Assembly: GCF_948472415.1 (NCBI RefSeq) | Contig: NZ_OX419519.1 | Location: 1,798,001-1,862,000, forward strand | Origin: Kitasatospora fiedleri | GTDB lineage: Bacteria > Actinomycetota > Actinomycetes > Streptomycetales > Streptomycetaceae | Direction: 5' to 3' | DNA: 64,000 nt | In this document: positions 35,523 through 43,872 of the stretch, in pieces | How positions within the stretch are numbered: position 1 is the first letter of the stretch | How the letters are laid out: each line of letters starts with the position of its first letter | Position numbers and translations under genes: made by a program | The notes under the pieces: model-generated | What the model saw: only the letters and a program-made list of their open reading frames with translations | Database searches by the model: none | Told to the model about the DNA's origin: nothing

Positions 35523-35888
35523 TCAGCCCGGCAGCGGCTGTTCCACCGCCCGGGCCAGCGCGGCCCGCAGCCGGGTGAGCCGGGCGATCTCCTCGTCCAG
35601 CGCGGCGATCCGCCGCCGGACGACCGGCCCGCCGGAAGCGCTCCCGCACCGCCGGGACGGGTCGGCGACCAGCAGGTCGAAGGACTCGGCGTGGCCGCGC
35701 AGGTCCTCGATGGTCAGCCCGAGCGCGAGCAGCCCCCGGATCACCCGGACCCGGGCCACGTCCGTCCCGTCGTAGTCCCGCTGCCCCCCGGCCGTCCGGG
35801 CCGGCGGCGGCATCAGGCCGCGCTCCTCGTACAGCCGCAACGCCCTGGGCGTCGCTCCGGCGGCCGCCGCCGCGTCCCCGATCCGCAT
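35523..35888 (-). CDS. MerR-family transcriptional regulator
   Basis: This 121-residue protein has the MerR winged helix (MRIGDAAAAAGATPRALRLYEERGLMPPPARTAGGQRDYDGTDVARVRVIRGLLALGLTIEDLRG) and a dimerising coiled coil (RRRIAALDEEIARLTRLRAALARAVEQ). One Cys (RRCGSASGG) lies before the coil. The start ATG 35888 is unambiguous. Across a repeat-rich gap lies the CurA-like reductase gene in the same orientation; MerR proteins of this size often control such reductases in response to electrophiles, so that is the likely target, but no clear spaced operator was found. Confidence 0.88.
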   Translation of the reverse strand: MRIGDAAAAAGATPRALRLYEERGLMPPPARTAGGQRDYDGTDVARVRVIRGLLALGLTIEDLRGHAESFDLLVADPSRRCGSASGGPVVRRRIAALDEEIARLTRLRAALARAVEQPLPG

Positions 35889-35983
35889 CCCCGCGCGTCC
35901 TTCCTCCCCATGCCACCCCGTCAAACCCCACCACCGGACGGTTGTTCCCGCCACCCGCGCTCGGCGGCGAGGGCGGACGGGGC

Positions 35984-36146
35984 GGCGGAGGACGGGACGG
36001 CGGTGCACCCCGCGAGGGACGGCGGAGGACGGGACGGCGACGCACCCCGCGAGGGACGGCGGAGGACGGGACGGCGGCGCACGGGACGGCGGTGCACCCC
36101 GCGAGGGACGGCGGAGGACGGGACGGCGGCGCACCCCGCGAGGGAC
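35984..36146. repeat. 37-bp minisatellite
   Basis: Five head-to-tail units of a 37-bp sequence (beginning GGCGGAGGACGGGACGGC and ending CACCCCGCGAGGGAC) occur at 35984, 36021, 36058 (25-bp partial), 36083 (27-bp partial) and 36110. Units differ by a few bases. The whole gap 35889-36481 (about 590 nt) contains no convincing gene; a second short tandem (GGGCGGCCG, four copies) lies near 36411-36435. Confidence 0.85.
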
Positions 36147-36481
36147 GGCGACCCGCACGACGCCCGGCGGACCACCGGCCGCCGCGCGGAGGCGGCGCCC
36201 CCGGCTCAGGCGCCGGATCGGGTCGGCGACGGGCCGGGGGGACGACGGCGAGAGCTGCGCGAGCGGCCCGTCCGACAGCGGCCGGGACGGCGGACCGCAC
36301 ATCGCCGCCACCCGCCGCCCGCCACAGCTCCCGGCCCGCCCAGCCGCGCCGCGCCGGGTCGGGTCGGCGACCTGCATCCGGTCTGTCGGCCTCGTCCTCC
36401 CGGGCGGCCGGGCGGCCGGGCGGCCGGGCGCCGCGTCCCCGGCTGCGTCCCCGGCCCCGGCTCCGGGGCCTGCGGCTCCCT

Positions 36482-37519
36482 CTACCCCAGTTCCACCAGG
36501 ACCGCGCCGAAGTACCGGCCCTCGATCATCTCCTGGAACGCCTGCGGGGCCCGGTCCAGGCCGGTGATCCGGGTGTGCGGGAAGGTGATGGCGCCGGTGC
36601 GCAGCCACTCGCCGAAGCGGGGCAGCCACTCGGCTTCCGCGGCGGCGTGTCCGTCGTTCGCGTAACCAGCCAACCGGACGCCCTTGAGGATGAGCGGGAA
36701 GGCGTCCAGGCGCAGCGGGGCGCTGCTCCCGGGGGTGCCGTCGAGCTGGTGGGAGAGGACGCCGATCAGGGCGGCGCGGGCTCCGGGGCGGGCGGCGGCG
36801 AGGGCGGCCTCGGCCTGGTGGCCGCCGACGGTGTCGAGCAGGAGGTCGATGCCGTCGGGGGCGGCCTCGGCGAGTTGCCGGGCGAAGCGTTCGGCCCGCT
36901 CCGGGCCGGGCGTGCGTGCGTCCACGAGCACGGCGTCGTAGCCGAGTTCGCGCAGCCGCTCGGCCTTGGCCGGGGAGCCGGTGGTCCCCAGGACGGTCCC
37001 CGCGCCGAGCAGGCGGGCGGTCTGGCCGGCCAGCGTGCCGACGGCGCCGGCCGCGCCGGTGACCAGCACGGTGTCGCCGGGGCGGACGGGTGCGGTCCGG
37101 GTCAGCGCCCCGTACCCGACCGCGCCGGGCGACAGGTGGGCCGCCGGGTCCGGCAGGTGACCGCCCAGCGGGGTGAGCGCCGCCGGGTCCGCCACCGCGT
37201 ACTCCCGCCAGCCCTGCACGTGCGCGACCAGGTCGCCGGGCCGCAGCCCGCTGCCCGCCGGGGCTTCGACCACCTCCCCGACGGCCGGTCCGAACAGCGT
37301 CTCCCCCGGTCCGATCCCGGGGAACGGCGTCCCCGGCGGGGTGTCGCCGAGCAGCGTCGCCAGGCCGGGGAAGAGCACGAACCACCGGTTGCGCAGCAGC
37401 ACCCGGCCCGCTCCGGGCTCCGGCGCGGGCGTCTCCACCACGACCAGGTCGGCGGCGACCGGACGGCCCTGCGGGAGACGGGCCAGCCGGACCTCCCGGA
37501 CGGTTGCGGGCACACTCAT
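36482..37519 (-). CDS. MDR-family NADP-dependent oxidoreductase (CurA-like)
   Basis: This 345-residue medium-chain reductase has GDTVLVTGAAGAVGTLAGQTARLLGAG (nucleotide motif) near residue 150 and the family's C-terminal segments ILKGVRLAGYAND and PQAFQEMIEGRYFGAVLVELG. The zinc ligands of alcohol dehydrogenases are missing. The closest described relatives reduce the double bond of enones (CurA, leukotriene B4 12-hydroxydehydrogenase-like). ATG 37519 follows GAGGAGCC. A MerR regulator gene lies downstream on the same strand. It probably detoxifies reactive alpha,beta-unsaturated carbonyls; the actual substrate is unknown. Confidence 0.87.
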   Translation of the reverse strand: MSVPATVREVRLARLPQGRPVAADLVVVETPAPEPGAGRVLLRNRWFVLFPGLATLLGDTPPGTPFPGIGPGETLFGPAVGEVVEAPAGSGLRPGDLVAHVQGWREYAVADPAALTPLGGHLPDPAAHLSPGAVGYGALTRTAPVRPGDTVLVTGAAGAVGTLAGQTARLLGAGTVLGTTGSPAKAERLRELGYDAVLVDARTPGPERAERFARQLAEAAPDGIDLLLDTVGGHQAEAALAAARPGARAALIGVLSHQLDGTPGSSAPLRLDAFPLILKGVRLAGYANDGHAAAEAEWLPRFGEWLRTGAITFPHTRITGLDRAPQAFQEMIEGRYFGAVLVELG

Positions 37520-37736
37520 GACGGCTCCTCGGGGAGGGCCCGGCGGACGGCCGGGCGGGCGGGCGGAAAGTGCCGGAACGGTAGTCCCTGCCCCACGGGT
37601 CAGGGTCAAGGACCCGGGTCTCCCACGGGCCGCGTCCGCGCCGGGACGGGACGCGCCGCGCCGCACCGGGACGGGACGCGCCACGCCGCGCCGGGGCGGG
37701 CCGTCAGGTGTCGGTGGCGGCTGGCAGGCTGGCCCG

Positions 37737-38294
37737 ATGAGTGAACCCACCACCTCGCCGCAGAACTTCTCCCCCGCCTGGTCCGAGACCGCGGGCCGGG
37801 CCGATCCGCCGCTGGTCGGCGACGAGCGGGAGATCCTGCTCGCCTACCTGGAGTTCCACCGCGAGACCTTCGCGCTCAAGTGCGCAGGCGTGCCGGCCGA
37901 GCGGCTGTCCGAGTTCCTGGTGCCGCCGTCCGGGCTGACGCTGCACGGGCTGGTGCGGCACCTGGCCGGGGTCGAGCAGTGGTGGTTGCAGATCCAGTTC
38001 GCCGGGGACGAGTCCCGCCCGCTGGTGTACTACTCGGACGACGACCCGGACCAGGACTTCGAGCACCTCGACGGGGACTTCGAGCAGGCCCTCGCCACCT
38101 GGCGCGCCCAGGTGGAGGTCTCCCGCCGGATCGTCGCCGACGCCCCCTCGCTGGACGCCACCGGCACCCACAAGGCGACCGGGCAGCCGGTCTCGCTGCG
38201 CCGCGTCCTGGTGCACCTGCTGGCCGAGTACGCCCGCCACAACGGGCACGCGGACCTGCTGCGCGAGCGGATCGACGGCGCCACCGGGTACTGA
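37737..38294 (+). CDS. DinB-family (DUF664) protein
   Basis: This 185-residue, four-helix-bundle protein is of the DinB/DUF664 type: REILLAYLEFHRETFALKCAGVPAERLSEFLVPPSGLTLHGLVRHLAGVEQWW places the first metal-ligand His (LVRHLAGVE), and VLVHLLAEYARHNGHADLLRERIDG gives the other two. It is intact and of the usual length. Such proteins are metal-binding, possibly bacillithiol- or mycothiol-dependent transferases. ATG 37737 is the family-like start. Upstream (37625-37700) are short direct repeats of CCGGGACGGGACGCGCC, with no gene. Confidence 0.88.
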   Translation: MSEPTTSPQNFSPAWSETAGRADPPLVGDEREILLAYLEFHRETFALKCAGVPAERLSEFLVPPSGLTLHGLVRHLAGVEQWWLQIQFAGDESRPLVYYSDDDPDQDFEHLDGDFEQALATWRAQVEVSRRIVADAPSLDATGTHKATGQPVSLRRVLVHLLAEYARHNGHADLLRERIDGATGY

Positions 38295-38296
38295 CC

Positions 38297-38419
38297 GGCC
38301 CCGCGCGGCCCCCGGCTACCGACCGGCCCGGTACCGGTCCGCGCGGTACCGGCCCCGCGCTGCCCCCGGCTACCGACCGGCCCGGTACCGACCGGCCCGG
38401 TACCGGCCCGCGCGGTACC
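38297..38419. repeat. Tandem duplication rich in CCGGCCCGGTACCG
   Basis: Two units (38297-38350 and 38351-38419) each contain CCCCCGGCTACCGACCGG and CGCGCGGTACC-like ends; the second unit has an extra inner copy of ACCGGCCCGGTACCG. Many KpnI-like GGTACC palindromes could form hairpins ahead of the leader peptide. Confidence 0.7.
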
Positions 38420-38482
38420 GGGTGCCGGGGGGCTCCGGAGGCACCGCCCGGAGCCTCCCGGGCGGGGGTTGTAGCCTGGTGG

Positions 38483-38557
38483 GGTGCTCCTACTCGTCAG
38501 TCGTCGCCACGTGGACCTGCTCCGCGTCACGAGCATGTCCTGTCGACGCTCCGGCTG
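38483..38557 (+). CDS. Leaderless cysteine-containing leader peptide (24 aa)
   Basis: GTG CTC CTA CTC encodes a start followed by LLLV and then SRRHVDLLRVTSMSCRRSG, the family of short 'putative leader peptides' found in streptomycetes ahead of sulfur-related genes. A -10-like TAGCCT lies 6 nt before the GTG and no ribosome site exists, so the transcript is probably leaderless. The late Cys codon (TGT) could couple ribosome pausing to cysteine supply. It precedes the IPNS-family oxygenase by 133 nt. Confidence 0.75.
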
Positions 38558-38690
38558 ACCGCACCCCCGCTCGACCCCCTCTCCCGGCCCCCGCCCTCCC
38601 ATCCGGACGCGCGGGCCCCCGTCTCCCCCGGCCCGCCCGGCGCGACCCGCCGTCCCCCGCCGGGGTCTTCACCACCGCGGACGCACCCCC

Positions 38691-39707
38691 ATGACGCAGC
38701 AGCACCCCACCTCCCTCCCCGTCATCGACCTCTCGCTCGCCGACGGCTCCCCCGCCGACCGGGAGCGCCTGCACCGCGACCTGCGCGCGGCGGCGACCGG
38801 TGTCGGCTTCTTCCAGCTCACCGGGCACGGCGTCACCCCCGCCGAGACCGCCGCGCTGACCTCCGCGATGCGGGCCTTCTTCGCCCTGCCCGAGGCCGAC
38901 CGGCTGGCGGTCAGCAACCTGAACTCGCCGCACTTCCGCGGCTACACCCGCACCGGCGACGAGCGCACCGGCGGCCGCCGCGACTGGCGCGACCAGCTGG
39001 ACATCGGCCCCGAGCTGCCGCCGCACGTCCCGGCCCCGGGCGAGCCCGCGTACTGGTGGCTGGAGGGCCCCAACCAGTGGCCCGCCGCGCTGCCGGAGCT
39101 GCGCACCGCCGCCCTGCACTGGATCGACCGCCTCGACGGCGTCGCCCGCCGGCTGCTGCACGCCCTGCTCGCCTCGATCGGCGCCCGCCCCGACTTCTAC
39201 GACGACGCCTTCGCCCCGCACCCGCACCTGCGGCTCAAGCTGGTCCGCTACCCGGGCAGCGCCCCAGACGGCCCGCCGCAGGGCGTCGGCACCCACAAGG
39301 ACTACGGCTTCATCACCCTGCTCCTCCAGGACACCGTCGGCGGCCTCCAGGTCGAGCGCCCCGACGGCACCTTCCTGGACGTCCCCCCGCTGGACGGCGC
39401 CTTCGTCGTCAACCTCGGCGAGCTGCTGGAGGTCGCCACCGACGGCTACCTCAAGGCCACCTCGCACCGGGTGGTCTCCCCGCCCGGGGCCCGCGAGCGG
39501 TTCTCCGTCCCGTTCTTCTACAACCCCCGGCTGGACGCCCACATCACCCCGCTCGACTTCCCGCACGCCCACCACGCCCCCGGCGTCACCCAGGACCCTT
39601 CGAATCCCCTGCACGCCGAGTTCGGCGTCAACGAACTGAAGGGCTACAGCCGGGCTCACCCCGAGGTCACCAGGCGTCACCACGCCGAGCTGCTCCCGCT
39701 GGGCTGA
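38691..39707 (+). CDS. 2-oxoglutarate/Fe(II) oxygenase, isopenicillin-N-synthase family
   Basis: This 338-residue oxygenase has the N-terminal DIOX_N segment (LPVIDLSLADGSPADRERLHRDLRAAATGVGFFQLTGHGV), the iron ligands HKD (GTHKDYGFITLLLQD) and the distal His (TSHRVVSP), and the RxS 2-oxoglutarate motif (RERFSVPFFYNP). Overall it resembles clavaminate-unrelated, flavonol-synthase-like bacterial members rather than true isopenicillin N synthase; no beta-lactam genes are nearby. The leader peptide at 38483 suggests sulfur or cysteine control, so a sulfur-containing substrate is worth considering. The gene is intact. Confidence 0.88.
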   Translation: MTQQHPTSLPVIDLSLADGSPADRERLHRDLRAAATGVGFFQLTGHGVTPAETAALTSAMRAFFALPEADRLAVSNLNSPHFRGYTRTGDERTGGRRDWRDQLDIGPELPPHVPAPGEPAYWWLEGPNQWPAALPELRTAALHWIDRLDGVARRLLHALLASIGARPDFYDDAFAPHPHLRLKLVRYPGSAPDGPPQGVGTHKDYGFITLLLQDTVGGLQVERPDGTFLDVPPLDGAFVVNLGELLEVATDGYLKATSHRVVSPPGARERFSVPFFYNPRLDAHITPLDFPHAHHAPGVTQDPSNPLHAEFGVNELKGYSRAHPEVTRRHHAELLPLG

Positions 39708-39782
39708 CCACCGCCGCCCGCGCGGTCCGGGCCCCGGGGTAGGCTCCCCGCGCTGATCGGGCCCGACGGGGAGGGGCGGGGC

Positions 39783-41259
39783 ATGACCGCGTACGACCAC
39801 TGGTTCCGGCTCGACCTGGAGGTGACCGGCACGGCCGGCGGCCGGGCCGGGCTGCGCGCGGGGCTGGAGGCCCACGGCTGGGTGGTCACGGTGCTGGACG
39901 AGGACGGGCCGCGCCGGGCCCGCTGGCTGGTGGAGGCCGGGGTCACCGGCGCCCGGGCCGGGGCGGCCCTCGCGGTGCGGCTCACCCTGGCCCGGCTGGT
40001 CGGGCGGAGCCCGGCGGAGGCCGACCTGCGGCTCCAGGAGCCGGTCCACCGCCAGGAGCCGCCGCGCGGGCGGTACACCGTCCGGCGGCCGGTCCCGGGG
40101 CCGGTCCGGTGGCGTCCGCTGCTGGCCCGCACCGGGCTGTTCGACACCGGGCGCGAGGTGTTCCTGTCCCCGGGCCCCGACGTCCGGGACCGGGCCGCGG
40201 CCGAGGCGGTCCGGGCCCTGCCGGGCGTCGCGCTGCCCCCGGCGGACGGCGAGCCGCACCCGGTCGGCCCGGAACTGGTCCGCGCCGGCCGCACCGGGGC
40301 CGTTCCGCTGCCGACCCGGACGGTGGTCCCGCTGCTCGCCGCGGGGTGTTCGCGGTGCTGCTGGCCGGGCTGGCGCTCGGCGGACTGCACGCCGGCCCGG
40401 CGGCCCGGGCGGCGGTCCTGCTGCTCGTCGCGCCGGTGGGCGCCCTGCTCGCGGCGGTGGTCGTCCACGCACCGCACTGGACGGCCCGCACCGCGCCCCG
40501 CACCCCGGCGGCCTGCGCGGCCGGGGCCGTCGGGGCGCCGGTCCTCGCCGCGCTGGCCGCGCTGGTCGGGGCGTCGTCGGCCCGGCTCTGGCCCACCGCC
40601 CTGGTCTCGGTCGGCCTGCTGCTGTGCGGCAACGGGCTGCGGCTGCTGCTGCGCGGCCTGACCTGGCAGGCCACCGCCGCCTGGCTGGTCCCGGCGCTGC
40701 TGCCGATCGTGCTGGTCGGGCTGCCCGGGTTCGGCTTCTCGCTGCACGCCTTCTACCTGGACGGCTTCGGCCTGAACCGGGAGGACACCCAGATCCCGGC
40801 GCTCTGGCAGGTGATCGCCGACGCCAAGGCGCTGGTGGTGGTGGCGGGCCCGCTGGTCGCGGTGTCGCTGCTCGGCTACGCCCGGCACCTGCACGCCTTC
40901 CGGACGCTGGGCGGGGTGTCGGTGGCGGCGCTGCTGCTGCTGGTCGCCTTCGCGGGGGCGGTCGGGCTGTACCAGACGCAGGTCGTCGTGCCCGCCGCGC
41001 ACGCCGCCGACGTCGCCCAGCAGCAGGCCCGGGCGGGCCGCCGGCCCGCGCCGTACTTCGGCATCGCCCGCGCCTGGTCTGCCTGCGCCCGGTGGGCGAG
41101 GCCGGCTGGGACGGGGCCGCGCCGGTGGCGGAGCACCCGTACCTGGTGTTCCCGGCCGCCGGGGACTGGGCCGCGCTGTGGGACGTCCGCACGGGCGGGA
41201 CGCTGAACGTCAAGCGCGAGCAGTACCGGATCACCGACTCGACCGGGCCGGGTTGCTGA
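39783..41259 (+). CDS. Hypothetical multi-pass membrane protein, two apparent frameshifts
   Basis: Three reading frames join into one protein of about 490 residues: a soluble N-terminal part (YDHWFRLDLEVTGTAGGRAGLRAGLEAHGWVVTVLDEDGP), several membrane helices (VFAVLLAGLALGGL, AAVLLLVAPVGALLAAVVV, LVVVAGPLVAVSLLGYA, LLLLVAFAGAVGLY), and a soluble end (LVCLRPVGEAGWDGAAPVAEHPYLVFPAAGDWAALWDVRTG). One G added at 40343-40346 and one C at about 41073-41074 restore continuity. The start is ATG 39783 with GGGAGGGG upstream. I know no function; the family seems confined to streptomycetes. The tail (RTGGTLNVKREQYRITD) is strand-rich. Confidence 0.65.
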
Positions 41260-41294
41260 CCGGCCGGTCCTGGTGCGGCGGTGGAGGCGGGTGG

Positions 41295-41309
41295 GACACT
41301 ACTGGTGTC
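41295..41309 (+). promoter_or_regulatory. Dyad upstream of the MerR gene
   Basis: GACAC-TACTG-GTGTC is a 5-5-5 inverted repeat followed by ACAGTGGCG. A similar element (GACAG-TGAAG-CTGTC followed by ACAGTGGCG) is at 49679-49702. It is a candidate MerR autoregulatory site. Confidence 0.5.
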
Positions 41310-41335
41310 ACAGTGGCGGCGAGGGGTGTGGGGCG

Positions 41336-42049
41336 TTGGCGGACGGGCCGCGGTGGACGGTGGAGGAACTGGCGGACCGGGCCGGGGTGACGGTGCGCAC
41401 GCTGCGGTTCTACGGCGCCAAGGGGCTGCTGCCGCCGCCGGAGCTGGGGGCGCGCCGGGTGGGCTGGTACGGGGCGGAGCACCTGGGGCGGCTGGAGCTG
41501 ATCGAGGAGTTGCAGCGGCAGGGGCTGACGCTGGCCGCGATCGAACGCTACCTGGCCCAACTACCCCAGGACATCGGCGAGTTGGACTTGGCGATCCACC
41601 GGGCGCTGGTCGCCTCCTGGACCCCGGAGTCGGCCGAGGAGGCCGACCGGGCCCAGGTGGAGCGCCGCACCGGCCGGGCCCTGTCGGACGCGGACCTCGA
41701 CTCGCTGGCGGCGATGGGCGCCCTGCACCGCACCGCCGACCCGGACGTGTTCAAGGTCGACCCGGGCCTGCTCCCGCTGGGCGTGCGGGTGCTGGACGTG
41801 CCGATCCCGCTGGAGACCCTGCTGGCCGCCCGCGCGGTGGTCCGCCTGCACAGCCGGGCCACCGCCCACGACCTGCACCGCCTGTTCCGCGACACCGTCT
41901 GGCGCCCGTACCGGGAGAGCGACCCGCCCCCCGGCGAACTGGAACGGATGCGGGAGCTGACCGACCGCATCCAGCCGATGGTGCTGCAGGCCCTGGTGAC
42001 GGCGTTCCAGCGCTCCCTGGCCGAGGAGCTGGCCCGCCCGGCGGAGTGA
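41336..42049 (+). CDS. MerR-family transcriptional regulator, long form
   Basis: This regulator of about 237 residues has the MerR DNA-binding domain (WTVEELADRAGVTVRTLRFYGAKGLLPPPELGARRVGWYGAEHLGRLELIEELQRQGLTLAAIERYLAQLP) and a long helical C-terminal domain (ELDLAIHRALVASWTPESAEEADRAQVERRTGRALSDADLDSLAAMGALHR...). TTG 41336 is the preferred start because the upstream frame reads through the operator. This long-type MerR is often linked to fatty-acid or acyl-CoA genes in actinomycetes; the beta-oxidation operon starting at 49657 has a related dyad. Linkage is suggestive only. Confidence 0.82.
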   Translation: MADGPRWTVEELADRAGVTVRTLRFYGAKGLLPPPELGARRVGWYGAEHLGRLELIEELQRQGLTLAAIERYLAQLPQDIGELDLAIHRALVASWTPESAEEADRAQVERRTGRALSDADLDSLAAMGALHRTADPDVFKVDPGLLPLGVRVLDVPIPLETLLAARAVVRLHSRATAHDLHRLFRDTVWRPYRESDPPPGELERMRELTDRIQPMVLQALVTAFQRSLAEELARPAE

Positions 42050-42172
42050 CCGGGGGCGGGCGGGCGCGAACTCCGTTCGTACGGTGAGAAATTCCGAGCG
42101 CGCACACCGCCGGGGCCCCTATGGTGTGCGGCGATCGGGGCCGTCCGGCCCCCGTGGAAAGCGAAACGATCT

Positions 42173-43809
42173 GTGCCTTCCCTCCCGTCCCGTCCTTCCG
42201 GTCCGCGCCGTTCCACCGCGGCCGCGGCCGCCCTCGGCGTGCTGCTGGCCGTCGGCGGGTTGAGCCGGCCCGCCGCCGCGGCCACCGCCGACCTGCCCGT
42301 GCCCGAGGTCCGGTCCACCTCGCCGAGCACCGCCTGCGCGGGCGGCACGGTGCTGGGCGACACGTCGGTGACGTTCTCCGCCCGGGTGGACGATCCGGAG
42401 GCCGGTTTCCTGGGCTACGAGTTCAAGGTCACCGAGGCCGGTCACGACGGGACGGTCGTCGCCCGGAACGACCCGGCGCAGTTGACCGTCGCGGCCGGTC
42501 AGGACGCCCGCTACGTCCTCGCCCGCGAGGTGCTGTCCGCCGCCGCCGACGGCAGGATCACCACCTTCGTGTGGAAGGTCCGCACGGCCGGTGCCGGGCA
42601 CCACAGCGACTGGGCCACCTGCCGGTTCACCTTCGACCCGACCCGCCAGGGCGCGCCGGTCGTCTCCCCGCCGGCCGACGCCGTGATCGGCAGGCCCGTC
42701 ACACTCACCGTCGCACCGCCCGCCGACGGCACCGTGCCCGCGGGCTACCGCTTCCAGCTGAACAGCGACCCGTGGACGGACGTGCCCGCCGATGCCGCGG
42801 GCCGGGCCTCGTTCACGTTCACCGCTCCGCAGGAGGTGAACAGGCTCACCGTCACCAGCCTCTCGCCGGGCGGGAACCAGGGCGGGGCCGTCGAGGTCGA
42901 CTTCGTGGCCGCCGCCCCGCCGCCGGACCTGATCACCGGTGACCTGAACGGCGACGGGAAGCCCGACCTGGTCACCGTCGGCGGCCGCTCCGGCCTCGCC
43001 TCCGGCATCTGGTCCGCCCCGGGCCGCGGCGACGGACACCTCGGGGCCGCGAGCAACATCGGCGTCCACGGGACGGGCTTCGAGACCGAGCCGACGCCCG
43101 GCGACTTCGACGGTGCGGTCGTCCTCACCGGGCGGTTCACCGGCGGCTCCTTCCAGGACGTCCTGGCCTACTGGCCCTCCGGCCCGCGCGCGGGCCTGGC
43201 CCTGGTGCTGGCCGGCGACGGCAACGGCGGTCCGCTCCCCGGCGGCGGCGCGCACACCTCCCTCACCGACTGGGACGGCGGCAACTCCCCGACCCAGGTC
43301 GTCGAGGCCGGGAACGTCTCCGGGCTCGACCGCGGCACCAGCGACCTGCTCGGCATCGCCCCGGACGGCTCCGGCGGCACGGCCCTCACCCTCTACCCGG
43401 CCGGCTGGTCTCCCGGCGCGTTCGGCCTCCCCGTCCGCTCACCGCCGCGACCCCCGACGGCGACCAGAACTGGAACGACTGGACGATCGCCTCCACCGAG
43501 CTCCCGGCGCCCGGCGGCACCACCACCGCGCTCTTCCTGTGGAAGAAGTCCACCGGCGACCTCGTCCTGTGGAAGGACCTCGCCGTCGATCCCGGCACCC
43601 ACGTCCTCGGACACCAGGCGTTCCAGGTCGCCACCGGGTGGAACACCGGCGCCGACCTCACCCTGCAGGCCGCCGACATCGACACGGACGGCACCCCCGA
43701 CCTCTGGACGCTGGACGGCTCGGGCGGTGTCACCGCGAACCTGGTGACCGGCCTCTCCGCCGACGGCCCGGCCACCGTCACCCGGGTCACCGACACGCCG
43801 GCCGGCTGA
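42173..43809 (+). CDS. Secreted FG-GAP/VCBS-repeat protein, one apparent frameshift
   Basis: A signal peptide (STAAAAALGVLLAVGGLSRPAAA) leads into an Ig-like region (VRSTSPSTACAGGTVLGDTSVTFSARVDDPEAGFLGYEF) and then FG-GAP repeats with calcium-binding loops DLNGDGKPD and DIDTDGTPD. After about 43437 the frame moves and continues LTAATPDGDQNWNDWTIASTELPAPGG...LVTGLSADGPATVTRVTDTPAG to the stop at 43809; adding one base in that stretch rejoins the parts to about 546 residues. Extracellular, possibly a beta-propeller binding calcium. No attached enzyme domain. It ends at a strong bidirectional hairpin. Confidence 0.75.
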
Positions 43810-43816
43810 CGCGCCG

Positions 43817-43850
43817 CGGCGGGCCGGCCGTGCGTACGGCCGGCCCGCCG
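43817..43850. terminator. Bidirectional 15-bp hairpin terminator
   Basis: CGGCGGGCCGGCCGT (43817-43831) and ACGGCCGGCCCGCCG (43836-43850) form a perfect stem with a 4-nt loop between the convergent FG-GAP and beta-oxidation genes. Confidence 0.8.
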
Positions 43851-43872
43851 GACGGGTGTCAGGGGCGGAGGG

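Noticed and set aside
35984..36146. Possible CRISPR array
   Set aside because: The units are direct tandem copies with no unique spacers and no cas genes are nearby.
38691..39707. True isopenicillin N synthase in a beta-lactam cluster
   Set aside because: No ACV synthetase or other beta-lactam gene is present, and the sequence fits the broader oxygenase family.
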